Shown: positions 1-11,171 of the stretch, one piece after another | Layout of the letters: each line of letters begins with the position of its first letter | How positions within the stretch are numbered: the first letter of the stretch is position 1 | Assembly: GCA_950022655.1 (NCBI GenBank) | Contig: OX465579.1 | Location: forward strand, 45,859,950-45,923,949 | Direction of reading: 5' to 3' | Source: Alentia gelatinosa | Taxonomy: Eukaryota; Annelida; Polychaeta; Phyllodocida; Polynoidae | DNA length: 64,000 nt | Made by a program: the position numbers and the translations under genes | Notes under the pieces: generated by a model | What the model was told of the DNA's origin: nothing | What the model saw: only the letters and a program-made list of their open reading frames with translations | Databases searched by the model: none

Positions 1-1
1 G

Positions 2-1215
2 AACATGTGGAACCCCAACACGAACATGAGCGAGGACTGTCTGTACCTGAACGTGTGGGCGCCGGCGAATCGCCCATACGGCCGTAACGCCGGCCGTGCC
101 GTCATGGTATGGATCTACGGCGGGGGTTTTTATGGCGGTACATCCACCCTGGACCTCTACGACGGCCGCATCCTGGCCGCCGCCAATGATGTCATCGTCG
201 TCTCTATGCAATACCGTACCGGCACGCTGGGATTTATGTACCTAAGCAACGAAGGCGGGGCACCGGGCAACATGGGTCTTGTTGATCAGCACGTGGCCCT
301 CAGGTGGATTTATAACAATATCGACGTGTTCGGCGGGAACAACCACGCCGTGACATTGTTCGGGGAGAGTGCGGGCGCTGTGAGTGTGAGCATGCATCTA
401 CTCTCCCCCCTGAGTCGCCCGCTGTTCCGCTATGCCATCATGCAGAGCGGCACGGCCAACTGCCTCTGGGCCACGGAGACGCCGGCCTCCGCCCGCCACA
501 GGACGCTCCAGCTGGCCGCCAAGGTGGACTGTCAGACAGAGGGCGTGTCGGACGCCGAGCTCATTGGGTGCTTGCAGCAGGTGCGCCCGGAAGTCATCAC
601 CACGAAAATGTGGACGCTGATGGACAAATACAACCTGGTGACTCCGATCCTGGCCACCGTGGACGGGTATTTCCTGCGCGAGGACCCGGTCGTCTCCATG
701 GCCAAGGGCAACTTCAAAAAGACTAACATCCTCCTAGGGGCAATGAAGGACGAAGGCTCCTACTTCGTGATATACTCTCTGCCCGTGCTCTTCAATCTCC
801 AACGCAACACCTCCATCTCACACGACAAGTACTGGCGCATCGTGCGCTCAATCTCCCGCTCAGACCGACCCGCCGTAGCGGAAGCCATTGACTTCGAGTA
901 TAACGTCCCCAAACAGGTGCATGTGCATCGGATGTACCGTGACGTCATGGACGACATCGTCGGCGATTCGGAGTTCATTTGTCCGGTGGTGAAATTCGCC
1001 GAGGCGTATCATCAGGCGGGCAACCGCGTATATATGTACCAGTACGCGCATCGCTCGACCGAGAACCCTTGGCCCGCGTGGATGGGGGTTATGCACGGGT
1101 ACGAGATTGACCACGTGTTCGGCGTGCCCCTCAACGAGTCCTACTCTTACAAAGCCGAGGAGAAACAACTTTCCAGGTCCACTATGAAATACTGGGCCAA
1201 CTTTGCAAAGACTGG
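2..1215 (+). CDS. ACHE: Cholinesterase exon a (internal, open at window edge)
   Basis: Large coding exon carrying the whole catalytic triad, read in the frame of codon 5..7 (ATG, an internal Met). It is GC-rich against the AT-rich flanks. The exon ends ...ACT GG followed by the donor GTGAGT at 1216, leaving phase 2. The apparent stop at 1217 lies in the intron. The true 5' boundary is upstream of the window. Confidence 0.93.
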
Positions 1216-4200
1216 GTGAGTCTCCTTGCTTCTCGTTTCTTGCTATTCATTCTTATACCTTTTTCTTTTGCCTCTATTCCATTTCGGATTAAATTCAGGA
1301 TATTTACTTCCTCTATATAGTATTTTATAGCATGAGGTTGCTCAATGATGATTACGGGTAGCTACAATATACACACATAATTATGAGTAAAAGCGTTTCC
1401 CATCGCACGTCTCCTCTTCCCCTTGGAGGTGTGGGATTGTCATGCATAAGGACCGTTTCCATTGGCCGATTTCCCGTCACTTATCTACAGTCAGGTACCA
1501 CCGACGGACTTTTGAGGCTGCTGACCCAAATTCGGTCAATGGAAACGACCCAGCTCGTGAAATGACCCACGACTTCTTTTGCTTAGATTATGCAATGTGG
1601 CACCACCCACCACTGAGTGAAAGCTTGGTCACTGAGTGTAATCTACAGCCCTCACCCTTTTCGTTAGCCAATGGAAACAGGTCTTATGATATTCGCATAC
1701 TTATTTTTAGTTCCATAAAACTGAAAGTGGCTGGGGTAAATTTCATTTCAACGATGCATGATATTGGGATGATAAATCACCTGATTGTACGATATGGAAT
1801 TTACGGTGATTAATTTACACAATGAGGTACAAGATGCAGTATAACGCACTAATTTTGTAGATTTCTCTCTATGTGGCTAACTTAAAAGAAAAAAAGTGAT
1901 ATCATCTATATGTTTTACCGTTTTGATGAGGCATGAGCCCTCACTCTTCATATCGCTGATATATCGCATTCATTTGTACTTGATTTCATTGTAAAGGTGA
2001 ATTGTAGAGTACATTACTTACATTGATGAAGAAATCAGTCTTAATCTAATTGCCAACAGATTCAAATGTTCTACTCTCCCACCGATTCTAGGAAAGGCAA
2101 AATTCGTAATCTCGATAGATGTACCCCCAAAAGTTCTTTTGATCAGACTTAAATTGTAAAGCTGAGCATCCAACGAATACGATAATAAGTATGGCCTTCT
2201 GGCGCAGAACGATGCAAAATATCCCGCATCGTAGTTCATTGAAGTGCGGCATAGCTCTCCATTGATGAAGCTTGATCCACTGAATTGTGTCATAGTACCC
2301 TACGATGCACACCAATGCCATCAAATGTTCGATTGTCGTAGAGCTTTGATGTGAATCGTAATGTGTCGAGAGCATATTGTAATACGTCGGATTTAATCAT
2401 ACAAAGGTCATCCACTGCTACGAGGTGATCTGACCTCCCGACGTGGTATCAATTTTGCGTGGGGAGTTCCATTGTAATGCTTATAGGCCTTTTTCCATTG
2501 GCCGATTTCCTGTCACCGATCTACAGTCAGGAACCACCGACGGACTTTTGGCACTGCTGAACCAAAATCGGTCAATGGAAACGACCCAGCTCATGAAATG
2601 ACCCATGACCTTTTCTGCTTACTTCTATGCAATGTGGCACCATCCACCACTGACTGAAAGCTCGGCCTCTGAGTGAAATCTACTACCCTCACCGATTTTT
2701 CGATACCGACGCACAATCAGTGGCACCACCAAGAGACTAAACAAATCTACACCCTTTTCGTCGGCCAATAGAAACAGACCTTATCATTGTGCATCGAGAG
2801 CTATTTGGACGCTGGGCCTAAATGATTAGTATGACCGGATTGTAATTCGGAAAACGTCCATATTCTCGCCAGAGCTATAATGCTCTTTCCCTCTACTACT
2901 CACACATTAACATCGGATGACACTATTGATGCGCGAATTCTAATCTAAGTTTCCAGGCCTTACTATTGCTACCGTGACAAAACCTTTAAGGTTTCATTAG
3001 CAAATCATCTGTTTGATAAAGAAAAAACAGATGTAGTTCTATGTGTGGTCTGGACGAAATTCCTTAAAAATTCCCCTCATTCCCTTTTATGAGAATGTCT
3101 ATCTGTATATCTGTGGTAGGTCTCAATCATGTCACCACCACTGTAGTCCTTCATATTACCTGTTTTATCACCATCCCAATTCACCTTGACCTTCTAGTCC
3201 TTTTCTTAAGTTAATGGTATAATCATGCAGGGCATACGGGCATATGTGTCTCCTATCTAATTCCAAAATTTCATAATTTTCTGATCAGTATCTAACGCGT
3301 GGGACTGATTTTCCCGCCAGAATACTCTGCGGTGCTCACAATTAGCCACTGCCATTTCAACATGTTGAAATGTTGTAGAGGCCCTACGACACGGGATTTT
3401 CATCAGGATGAAATCATAGACTCTAATTTCTTAACAGAGCCTAATTGCAGAGATGTGGTCACCTGCCCAATGAGAGGTCACATTCTGACGCGATTTGGTT
3501 TCTTAATCGGGGGTGCATCATAGGGCATATCGAAGTGTATCGGGAGCTCAGTGGACGCCGGGCCTTATCATTCATTTCCTGAGCCAAGCATATCCTTATC
3601 CTTGCATGTATTTCCCTTCCATCCAGGATATTCCCAGCTTGATTATTTGTTCCTCCCCATATCATCTTGTAAAGAATTTCTCTCAAATACCTCATGACCC
3701 GATCCTGTCTAGTACGTATTCCACATTGCCTTCATTTAATGATATTCTGTAAGTTGTATATGCCTATATGCCACAAACCAACCAGTTATCCAACCAACCA
3801 ATTCAACAAGCAATCAATAATTCAACCAATCAGACAATATGATCCCGTTTCTTCTTCCTTCTACTACCTAGACCACTCTCTGCCTCATACACTGTCCATA
3901 GATTGGGACTTTATTGGGGCAGTATCTTTGCCACTCCATCCTGCCACCAACTATTTCCTTTTCTCATCACATTGTCCATCTCTCCCAGCACATTGTCTAT
4001 TTCCCCCATCCGTATCCCGCGGACATTGTCTATTTCGCTCGCTCTCCACCCCTATCCCCGGACGGTATGAGGCAGGTGCGACGGCAACCTACATCAACAC
4101 ACAGATAAAAGAAGGGCCAGCCGCATACCAGCCGCAGGGGCACCGTAATCTTGCCTGGACAAATCCGATTGGAACCAGCAAATCAGACGCTAATAGCGGG

Positions 4201-7200
4201 CTAACGAAGTAAAAGTGATCTGACAAATCGATACGTAATTAGCTTGCTTGATGTCGACCAAAGCGAGCAAACCACCACAAGCGCGGCCCTACACCGGCCT
4301 TGTTAGCACCGTTGTCCTCTACTCGGCCCCTTTATGTTTCACTGACCGACCCCAAAGGACTCTATTAAGGCACTACGCATGCGCCAATGGTGCTGACTAT
4401 TTCCACCATTCTCGGTTTTATTTCTTCCAATAAAGAACGGTTAACAACTCAAAAGATATTTGCGGAACATCTTGTTAAAATGTATACTTTTATAACGAGC
4501 AGTACCTTTTGAAACCGAGTATCGATTGCTCTTTTGATACACGTGGATATATTTTATCCACTTAGGTTTCCAAGGCACGAAGTATTTTCGCTCTTAATAT
4601 CTTCTTATCTCAGGATAAGCTTCTGTATTCGTGAGGAGGGAAGGAATCACAATAGAAGCTAAAAGCCTCACCCTTTATAAATGAACACTGGGAAAGTAGA
4701 TTTGCGGAAATGCTTCTATTTTCAACATCTAAACCTGTTAGTCTCAGTGTACCACAAACAGTCGGGGAGTTCGTGGTTGTTTCATTAATACCATACATAT
4801 TAGACTTTACTATATACCCATGCCGTATCTACTGTAAATATGCACCGTTTCGGCATATGACGTAAAAATACTGTACGGACCGCTGGTCTGTACACTAAAA
4901 TACGGACTACCTTACCATCCACGTTTATTAACATATCGGTTGTTAAAAATTAAATTAATGATTTTTTTTTTTTTTTTTATATATAGTGAATATATAACGT
5001 CCAACCATGCTTGTACAAGTCACATAACTCGATGATAATTTACGGTTTGTAAGGAACTCGGCATAAATGCCTCGGTCCGTAAATTACCATCTCGTTCTGT
5101 GAATTGTAAAGCATGGTCAGGACGTTCTATATAAAATGCATGCGTGCATATGACCAGGACACAGGCAGGACAACCGAAGTGGGCATTGCTGTTCTAGTGG
5201 GAAGGATTTACAGATGCATAGAGGCATTCCTGGATGGGAATCCTCTTCTTGGTGTTCAAACCGTATGAAAAGGTATCCACGTCTCGGCAGGCATTTGGAT
5301 CCGGGAGAGCCCTGGTGCTACTGTCTGGGGATGAGGCTACTCCTAATACTGACATACTTCCGTGGGTCTTGTATTTGATGTTGACTGTGAAGAACATTTG
5401 GCCAGCAGTCAGTATTGCGTCCTGCTCTCAGCTGGTACATCGATTGGATGTGGTTGTCTGCCCAGCCACCTTTTTACGATTAAGTCGTTATTTACAACAA
5501 TGTTTCAATCGACGCCAAGCAAGACTTATTCTTTCAATCCCAATACGACTCCGAACTGCAGCCACGAGAGAAGCAAAGTAAGGGGGATCCACATGAAGAG
5601 AAAACCAGAGAGAAAGAGCTTGTATTTGGTGAACAAAGTAGTAGCGAACAAGTAGTGCAAGAGAATGGCAGAGGATGAGAAAGGCAAATAGAGAGTAAGA
5701 CCAAAGTACAAATAAGAAGTGGAAAGAGGGAAGAATGACCAAGGTATTAAAGAGAGAAGACTAAATACATGAATTGAATAGTGTTTCTGTGAAAATTAGA
5801 ATCATGAAAAAATTCTCTGCTTTCAGCAGGCAGTATAAAGGTGATATGCAGAAAATATTCATGATTAGAAACTATTGATATTTGGTAATGAGGAAACAGG
5901 TTAAATGATCCAATAAGTAAACAGTAGGACAGATGCGATTGGATGTAATAGGGAATAGGGATGAAGACACTTAAATAAACACTTTAACGACCAAAACTTC
6001 TTTCCTAACTGCAGTCCAGCTGAAGGTAACAAATATCTGAATTTGGCTACTAAGGAAATAACGTTCCATCAGGATATATAGTTTCTCGTAGGCAAGAATT
6101 CAATAATTGATCATCAATTTTGACAATGTAGCAGAGAACAATCATACCTGTTTCCAGAAGTGTGCCAATAGCCTCAGTGCGTCTCTAGGAAATCACAGTA
6201 TCAAAGAAAGTTGGTAAGAGACAGTGATATAGAGAAAGGATGTTGAGCCTAAATCATTTATTCTATCATTCTTTTACCTTTAGGAGCCGGTCAGCAGAAA
6301 TAAATGGGGTAACTCTTGAGGGGAAACTATACTGAGCTAGTTCTTCTATTACCCCTGGGAAATTGGGTTTCCTTGTAGGACAATCTATGTAAGACAATGT
6401 ATACAAGAAGCCTCATACCATGGTGTGAATCTAGGTGCAGCCAAGACATTTCCGATCAATATCTGGATACAGGAGTGAAACCAAGAGGTGATTTTGTTTC
6501 GCTCGATAGAGAGACACTAGCCAGAGCATCAATGTATCAAAAAATGCTTGAATACCCCACATATCAAGAATGAAATTTCTATGAGCTGAATCCCGCTAAT
6601 ATCATGGTTTTAGATCTATACGAGACCATGTGAAGTGTCAAAATATGAAATAAAGGGACTCACATAAATTACAAAATTAGAGAATCAAGTAAAGCCTTTT
6701 TGAAAGATTTTCAAGGGAGAATATATAGAACACAGCACAAAATAGGATAACAGAGGGTGTTCTGTCCCCACGACTAGCTTGCAATGTTCTTACTCATTCT
6801 ATCTATATCAAGGTACCCCTCTAGATATCAGCTGACGGTCCAGACTAGAAGAGGGTTTTTGTACGCATATCAAAAGGTCTATACCTATTTCAAGGTCTGA
6901 GCATCGTTATTTTGAATGCCTGCACATAATTAATAAGAGAACAACGGATCATCTAATTTGTATGACTCTACACAGGAAGCTTTAATCAGGCCTCTCTCCT
7001 ACGTCCCCCCATTCAAGGTCTACTCTTTCTTTTAGTGGGCGGCCCTGTACCGACTATGACAGCTAAAGAATCTATACCATGGAACACTTTTGTTTTTGTA
7101 AAACGTCCTCTGAAGGACCACATCCTCTGTGTCGGATTGCCTTCCGCTAACGGCAGGGCCAATGCTGTGCTGCGTCTAGTGAATAGATGCCTGGGTGGTA

Positions 7201-10200
7201 GGGATGTGAATTCATGTTATAGTGTATGGAGTCGACCTCCCACACAGGCCCCGTGACGAAGGGCAGATGCCACAGAACGTACTTTTTATATATCTGAATG
7301 TATCTGACTTTATTGGCTTATCAGAAAGATGTGTATTTCCCTTGGTAGAAGAAGACTGCTGTATGCGTCTTTCGGACTGAAAATCCACGCCCAAATTATT
7401 GACAATATGTAGACCTTACATGATCTTTATCAATCGTAATTGCATTATCTTTACCTCATGTGCCAGGTTTAACTGATAGAAAAATACCAGACCTAATGCA
7501 TTTCACGTTGCTAAGTACAAAAAGGGTACCAGTTGCAAGGATGTCAGCAATTAAAATTTCGGAATCCATAGATGGTACACACACTCTCACACGCCTCCAA
7601 ACGGAAAAATAATACCGAAATATGGATGGTTGTAACTTGCTATATTTTGCAAGAAACATGGCAGGATAGACATCTTCATAGCTTAAAAGTAACCTTTAAG
7701 AGCACTGTGTACCCAATTTTCAAACACCTACATATATGTGCTAATTCTAGAAAAAAAACATATTTCAAGTTATATGGATCGTTACAATTTACATTGAATA
7801 GAAAAGTATTTGTCGGCTCGGAGTTAAATATGCAAAGGCCCAACACTAACCTCAAATATTCTTTATAACTTACCAGCTGGTTACTCTGTTTATGTTTTAA
7901 CTAGGGAGTTCAGCTGAAGTACAGACCAGAGACGATAGCTCAGAAACAATACTATGGACGTACGCACACTCTACCAGGACTGGCAAGCGCCAGTGTCTTC
8001 GCGTCTTATCTGCGCTAGCGCCTCACGTAGTGTCAGTGGTAATCGTAGACATTTACACGGAGATTTCCGTCTGCCGAGATCTCGCCTTGTTTTTTAAGGC
8101 CGGTACCAGCGCTTTGACAGCGCATGTGCCGTCGCACCCAGCCGGCAGGTGGTATGGCGGTGAGGGGTGAGGGGGTTGCATCTCTTCCCCTCTGGCTGTA
8201 GACGTACGGCGTAACATCGTTACAATGATATTGATTAGTTCGCCAAACACCGTGGTAGCTGGTGCAGACGTGCCAAATGTGGACCGGGTTGCTCGAGGTG
8301 TGTACGGAAGTACGGAAGTGACGTTACAGTGACGTGCGATGGGTTCTACGTCACGTACACCACCCTGCGGGTTGTAATGAAGCGAACAGCAGTGGCAACA
8401 CACATCAGTGATATTTTTGGTGTCATACATAAACTGAGTCTATGGTGCATTGTTATGCACATGCAAGCTGTCAGTTGGACTCTTTTCCGCGGGGTCCTTC
8501 ATATGACAAAATGGTGAATACAAACTATTAATATATAAAGAGGACTATGGTATCCATAGATGCTATTAGCATGCTATGATCCTTGTGGCTAAAAGGCGCT
8601 CATCTTTATGTTGCCAATTTTAGCAATGTCGAAAGGAAAGAAAAGATGAAATGAGCTGCACAAAAAAAACAACTTTATTAACTTAGAAGATTAGAAAACA
8701 CAATTATTTTTACATATTTTTCAGACATTGTCTTTTATGAAAACATTTCAGTAGAATTGTGGACGACACAAAGATCACATGGAATCGTCTTTATCCAATT
8801 TATATGTCTCTGGCAACAGAGATCTAAATTGAAAGTTGATTGTTTCAGCCTCAAACCAACATAAGGGATACGAATGTTACCTCAAAGATATGCAGGGGGG
8901 GGGGGGGGGGGATTATTTCAAGAATCTCTTTTCTTTTAACTAGTAGAAATCAACACACACTATGCTAATGTTCAAACGAAGCCAGCACTGATCGGCACGT
9001 ATGGTAATATAACATTTCGATGTAGGACATGAGCAATAAAACATATATACAAACGGTTAACTATATACTGGCGGATATAGCTAATATCATATACGATGTT
9101 TGACTATCATAACTGTTCTTGGTAGAATTAAAGACAACATTTGGTACATGGCTTTTTTTTCCTTATTTTTCAAATACTTGTACTCGACACAGATATATCA
9201 TTCAGAACGCAGAACCCGTTCCGGAGTTAAAATAAATTTCAAAATGGAAATGGACAGGACTACAACTGTTCAGAACTCGCCTTATTATCGCGGAGTAAAA
9301 GCTTGGAGTTGTTTACCCACCTCTGTTCAAGAACTGAGCGATGTTAGTAGCTTTAAAAAACAGCCCACATCTAATCTAATAGGTATCCAGAACTAATCAT
9401 TACTCCATCCCTTTATTTCTAGAGCCGTTTAAGGCTATTGATTAAGTTGTTTTGAACTCGATGTTATTTTAGTCTATCTTCCTTTTAACCGTGCTACTTC
9501 GACAAGTATCTGGAAACCTCAGGGTTGCTGAGAGATGCTTTTCCTAAATAATAAAAAAACATTTTTCTGCCCATTACTTTAAATATCTTAAGTACAAGTG
9601 CTTTTCATTGATTGCACTTATGTATGTATATTACCACAACATATATGGTATACATTATTTCTGACCTTATTTCTGTACATCTTCGACTCAGGAACTCCAA
9701 TCATAATTTTACTTACTACTTTTGATATTCACCTACTGCAAGCACTAAGAAGTTTTGGCAGTTACAGACAAATCATTAGAAAATAATTTACTAATGCTTT
9801 TTAAAATTCTTTGGGAAATGCATATTTAGAGCTAGCAATGACCCTTTTATCTATGACTACCTTCTCATTATGTTTTTTCTGTCAAGGTTTCCCCTTTAAG
9901 CAAAGCCATCCGATATATAATGACTTAAAAATGTTGCGCAGGTGACAAGTAATATTTTGAACAATACAACATGAGGACATCTAAGGCAATGTTACTCAAT
10001 GAGGCTTGTAGATCATTCCAAATATTCAGAGCATAGTATTTTAATAAATTCAAATGTACTGCACGTTTGGGTACGTCTTGTAGGACCATTGATTGATCTG
10101 GTAGACATTTTGGTCTCATGTAACAGATTTACATTGTATTTCAGAGTATACATACTTGAACTTGCATCAATAGTTTAGTTTACTTTGTTTTTCCAGCAGA

Positions 10201-11171
10201 TGCAATTTTGTGAGATACATATTTAGTTAAATTTAATACATTATGTTTTATTCCAAAATCTACAGCATACAATCGCAAAAATTGCTCAACAGTCAATCAC
10301 TCAATACATGTTTATAAATAGCATATTAAAAATTCTTTATATTATTAATAACCTTGTGTTTCTCTCTATCCAGTGACCCGAACAGGATGAACAGACATCA
10401 GCGGAGAGCGAATTTTCCGCAATGGCCGCTGTTCAACATGCAAAAACAGGAGTACCTCATCATGCATGCCTCTAAACCCAGTCTCGGCAAGGGGGGCCTG
10501 CGCTACCGGCAGTGCAGGTTCTGGGAGGAGCTAATACCCAAGCTCCGCAAAGCAGTCAACAGTAAGTTATATCAATAATCACTAGCATGTATTAATTCTT
10601 TAATTCAGTAATAGCCAAGTCTTATTTTTTGTTTTCAACAATTTTTTTTTGGTAAGAATGTCCTAATTGATTCTACTTAGTCAAGCACAACCCCAAACAA
10701 TAATCGATTGTGTGATGAAGTATACTGATATCACCGACAACTTCTTTGCTTAGATATTCATATATTTTAGTATAGTCGATTACATAGATTGACATATAAA
10801 TTTTGCCATTCAAACGGAGTTTTAAGCATCATCTCCGCACATGTACATAAGCAAAGAAGGCAAAGGCGTCATACACTATAGGGCAGCTATCGTGTTGTCA
10901 TGAAAGTTATTTTTGCCAAAGTCTTTGTTCATGCTCGCTGGTCTAATGTAAAACATTTTCTCAAAGAGAACGATCAATTGTACCAACATCCGTAACATTT
11001 ATGAAATGGAATTTCATAACACTGCAGTTGTTAAAATCACCAATGTCTAATTGTGTTTCAGCGCCTGACATTGGAACCGCAGCTTGTGTCTCAGCAGGTT
11101 CTGCGCAGGAAAGTCAACCACTGGGTCTTCTGACTGGCTGTCTATTGGGTCTTTTGTTGACTATCGTCTGA
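2..11171 (+). CDS. ACHE: Cholinesterase (acetylcholinesterase family), 3' part of gene
   Basis: Serine hydrolase of the cholinesterase family, hydrolysing acetylcholine or related choline esters outside the cell. Exons 2..1215, 10374..10561 and 11062..11171 join in frame into 502 codons after residue 1 (Met at 5) plus a stop. The window opens inside the family core at a MWNPN block, so the signal peptide and about the first 110 mature residues are missing. Visible: SEDCLYLNVW; oxyanion-hole GGGFYGG (residues 39-45); nucleophile Ser122 in GESAG; Glu250 in KDEGS; His364 in GVMHGYEIDHVFG; and Cys pairs matching the Torpedo 254-265 and 402-521 disulfides (VDC, IGC, FICP, YRQCRFW). The C-terminus is a hydrophobic Leu-rich tail, as in GPI-anchored forms. 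The acyl pocket appears to lack the two Phe of vertebrate AChE, so BChE-like specificity is possible. The intron at AKTG/DPN is at a position conserved in vertebrate AChE genes (recalled, not checked). No close AATAAA follows the stop; the nearest obvious one is at 12921. Confidence 0.93.
1446..1687 (+). mobile_element. MITE family A, copy 1 (internally deleted)
   Basis: Terminal inverted repeats: left ATAAGGACCGTTTCCATTGG, right end reversed ATAAGACCTGTTTCCATTGG. The interior is nearly collinear with 2482..2784 (for example ACCACCGACGGACTTTTG and GGTCAATGGAAACGACCCAG in both), but about 55 bp are missing between CCCTCACC and TTTTCG. Non-autonomous: no transposase reading frame. Confidence 0.8.
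2482..2784 (+). mobile_element. MITE family A, copy 2 (longer form)
   Basis: Same family as 1446..1687, with ends TATAGGCCTTTTTCCATTGG and, reversed, ATAAGGTCTGTTTCTATTGG. About 303 bp, and it keeps the central segment that copy 1 lacks. Both copies are in the same orientation about 0.8 kb apart in the cholinesterase intron. Confidence 0.8.
2790..2820 (+). repeat. Right-end remnant of MITE family B
   Basis: Reads GTGCATCGAGAG then GGACGCTGGGCCTA, matching the right terminus of the complete elements at 44835..45103 and 53441..54108 (GTGGACGCCGGGCCTA). Directly follows MITE A copy 2. No left terminus is visible. Confidence 0.5.
3484..3567 (+). repeat. Right-half remnant of MITE family B
   Basis: Homologous to 45020..45103: shared blocks TCTGACGCGATTT, ATCGGGGGTGCATCATAG and GTGGACGCCGGGCCT. 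The left half and left inverted repeat were not found upstream, so this is a truncated copy. Confidence 0.7.
3568..4989. other. Intron sequence, no gene
   Basis: No coding exon supported. Contains CAAC-rich degenerate repeats (about 3775..3835), three loose copies of ACATTGTCYATYTC near 3966..4040, and a poly-T run at about 4962..4978. Confidence 0.5.
4990..5137. repeat. Fold-back element, arms about 60 bp
   Basis: Imperfect inverted repeat. The left arm contains TATATAACGTCCAACCATGC and GATGATAATTTACGG; the right arm contains the complements CCGTAAATTACCATC and GCATGGTCAGGACGTT. A spacer of about 30 bp (with AACTCGGCATAAATGC) lies between. Adjacent to a T17 tract on the left. Confidence 0.7.
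7900..8430. other. GC-rich block inside cholinesterase intron
   Basis: Locally GC- and CpG-richer than its surroundings (for example GCGCTAGCGCCTCACG, CGCATGTGCCGTCGCACC). A 125-codon open frame lies on the - strand (8053..8430), but with no recognisable domain and no convincing splice sites. It may be a regulatory island or old repeat. Confidence 0.3.
8895..8911 (+). repeat. Homopolymer (G)17
   Basis: Uninterrupted G tract directly readable; length-unstable and possibly G-quadruplex forming. Confidence 0.9.
9181..9396 (+). pseudogene. LINE reverse-transcriptase C-terminal remnant
   Basis: The translated frame contains YHSERRTRSG, then YYRGVKAWSCLPTSVQ and a short SFKKQ before TAA at 9394..9396. 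The layout R..R...Y.RG...W..LP..........FK is that of the extreme C-terminus of non-LTR retrotransposon ORF2 proteins of the CR1/L2/Rex type. Nothing upstream restores RT catalytic motifs. The clade is inference. A broken retroelement, not a host exon. Confidence 0.6.
10374..10561 (+). CDS. ACHE: Cholinesterase exon b
   Basis: Begins after TATCCAG; its first T completes the split Gly codon, and the exon reads DPNRMNRHQRR, then FPQWPLFN and RYRQCRFWEELIPKL, the conserved end of the cholinesterase catalytic domain. The Cys in RQCRFW is the partner of the last intrachain disulfide. Ends with GTC AAC A and the donor GTAAGT at 10562, phase 1. Confidence 0.93.
10562..11061 (+). other. Second cholinesterase intron, 500 bp
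   Basis: Starts GTAAGT and ends TTGTGTTTCAG. AT-rich; nothing else recognised. Confidence 0.85.
11062..11171 (+). CDS. ACHE: Cholinesterase C-terminal exon, GPI-type tail
   Basis: Begins after TTGTGTTTCAG at 11061 and continues the phase-1 codon. It encodes about 36 residues: a short linker with one Cys (AACVSAG), which could form the inter-subunit disulfide, then a hydrophobic run with LGLLTGCLLGLLLTIV and a TGA at 11169..11171. A small-residue region followed by a terminal hydrophobic segment is the layout of a GPI-attachment signal. No tetramerisation (T-type) tail is seen. Alternative C-terminal exons further downstream were not found, but short ones cannot be excluded. Confidence 0.85.

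Larger units (their letters stand above)
1216..10373 (+). other. Intron of cholinesterase gene, 9.16 kb
   Basis: GTGAGT at the 5' end, TCTCTATCCAG at the 3' end. It holds two copies of one MITE family (1446..1687, 2482..2784), right-end remnants of another (2790..2820, 3484..3567), a fold-back element (4990..5137), a GC-rich block near 7900..8430, a G17 tract and a LINE remnant at 9181..9396. The stretches 5140..7890 and 9400..10373 show nothing recognisable. Confidence 0.85.

Noticed and set aside
1383..1813. Open frames of 60 and 123 codons just after the first cholinesterase exon
   Set aside because: They run through MITE family A copy 1 and match no protein.
5234..5655. Open frames of 115 and 97 codons on the + strand
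   Set aside because: No similarity recognised, overlapping frames, within the cholinesterase intron and beside a fold-back element.
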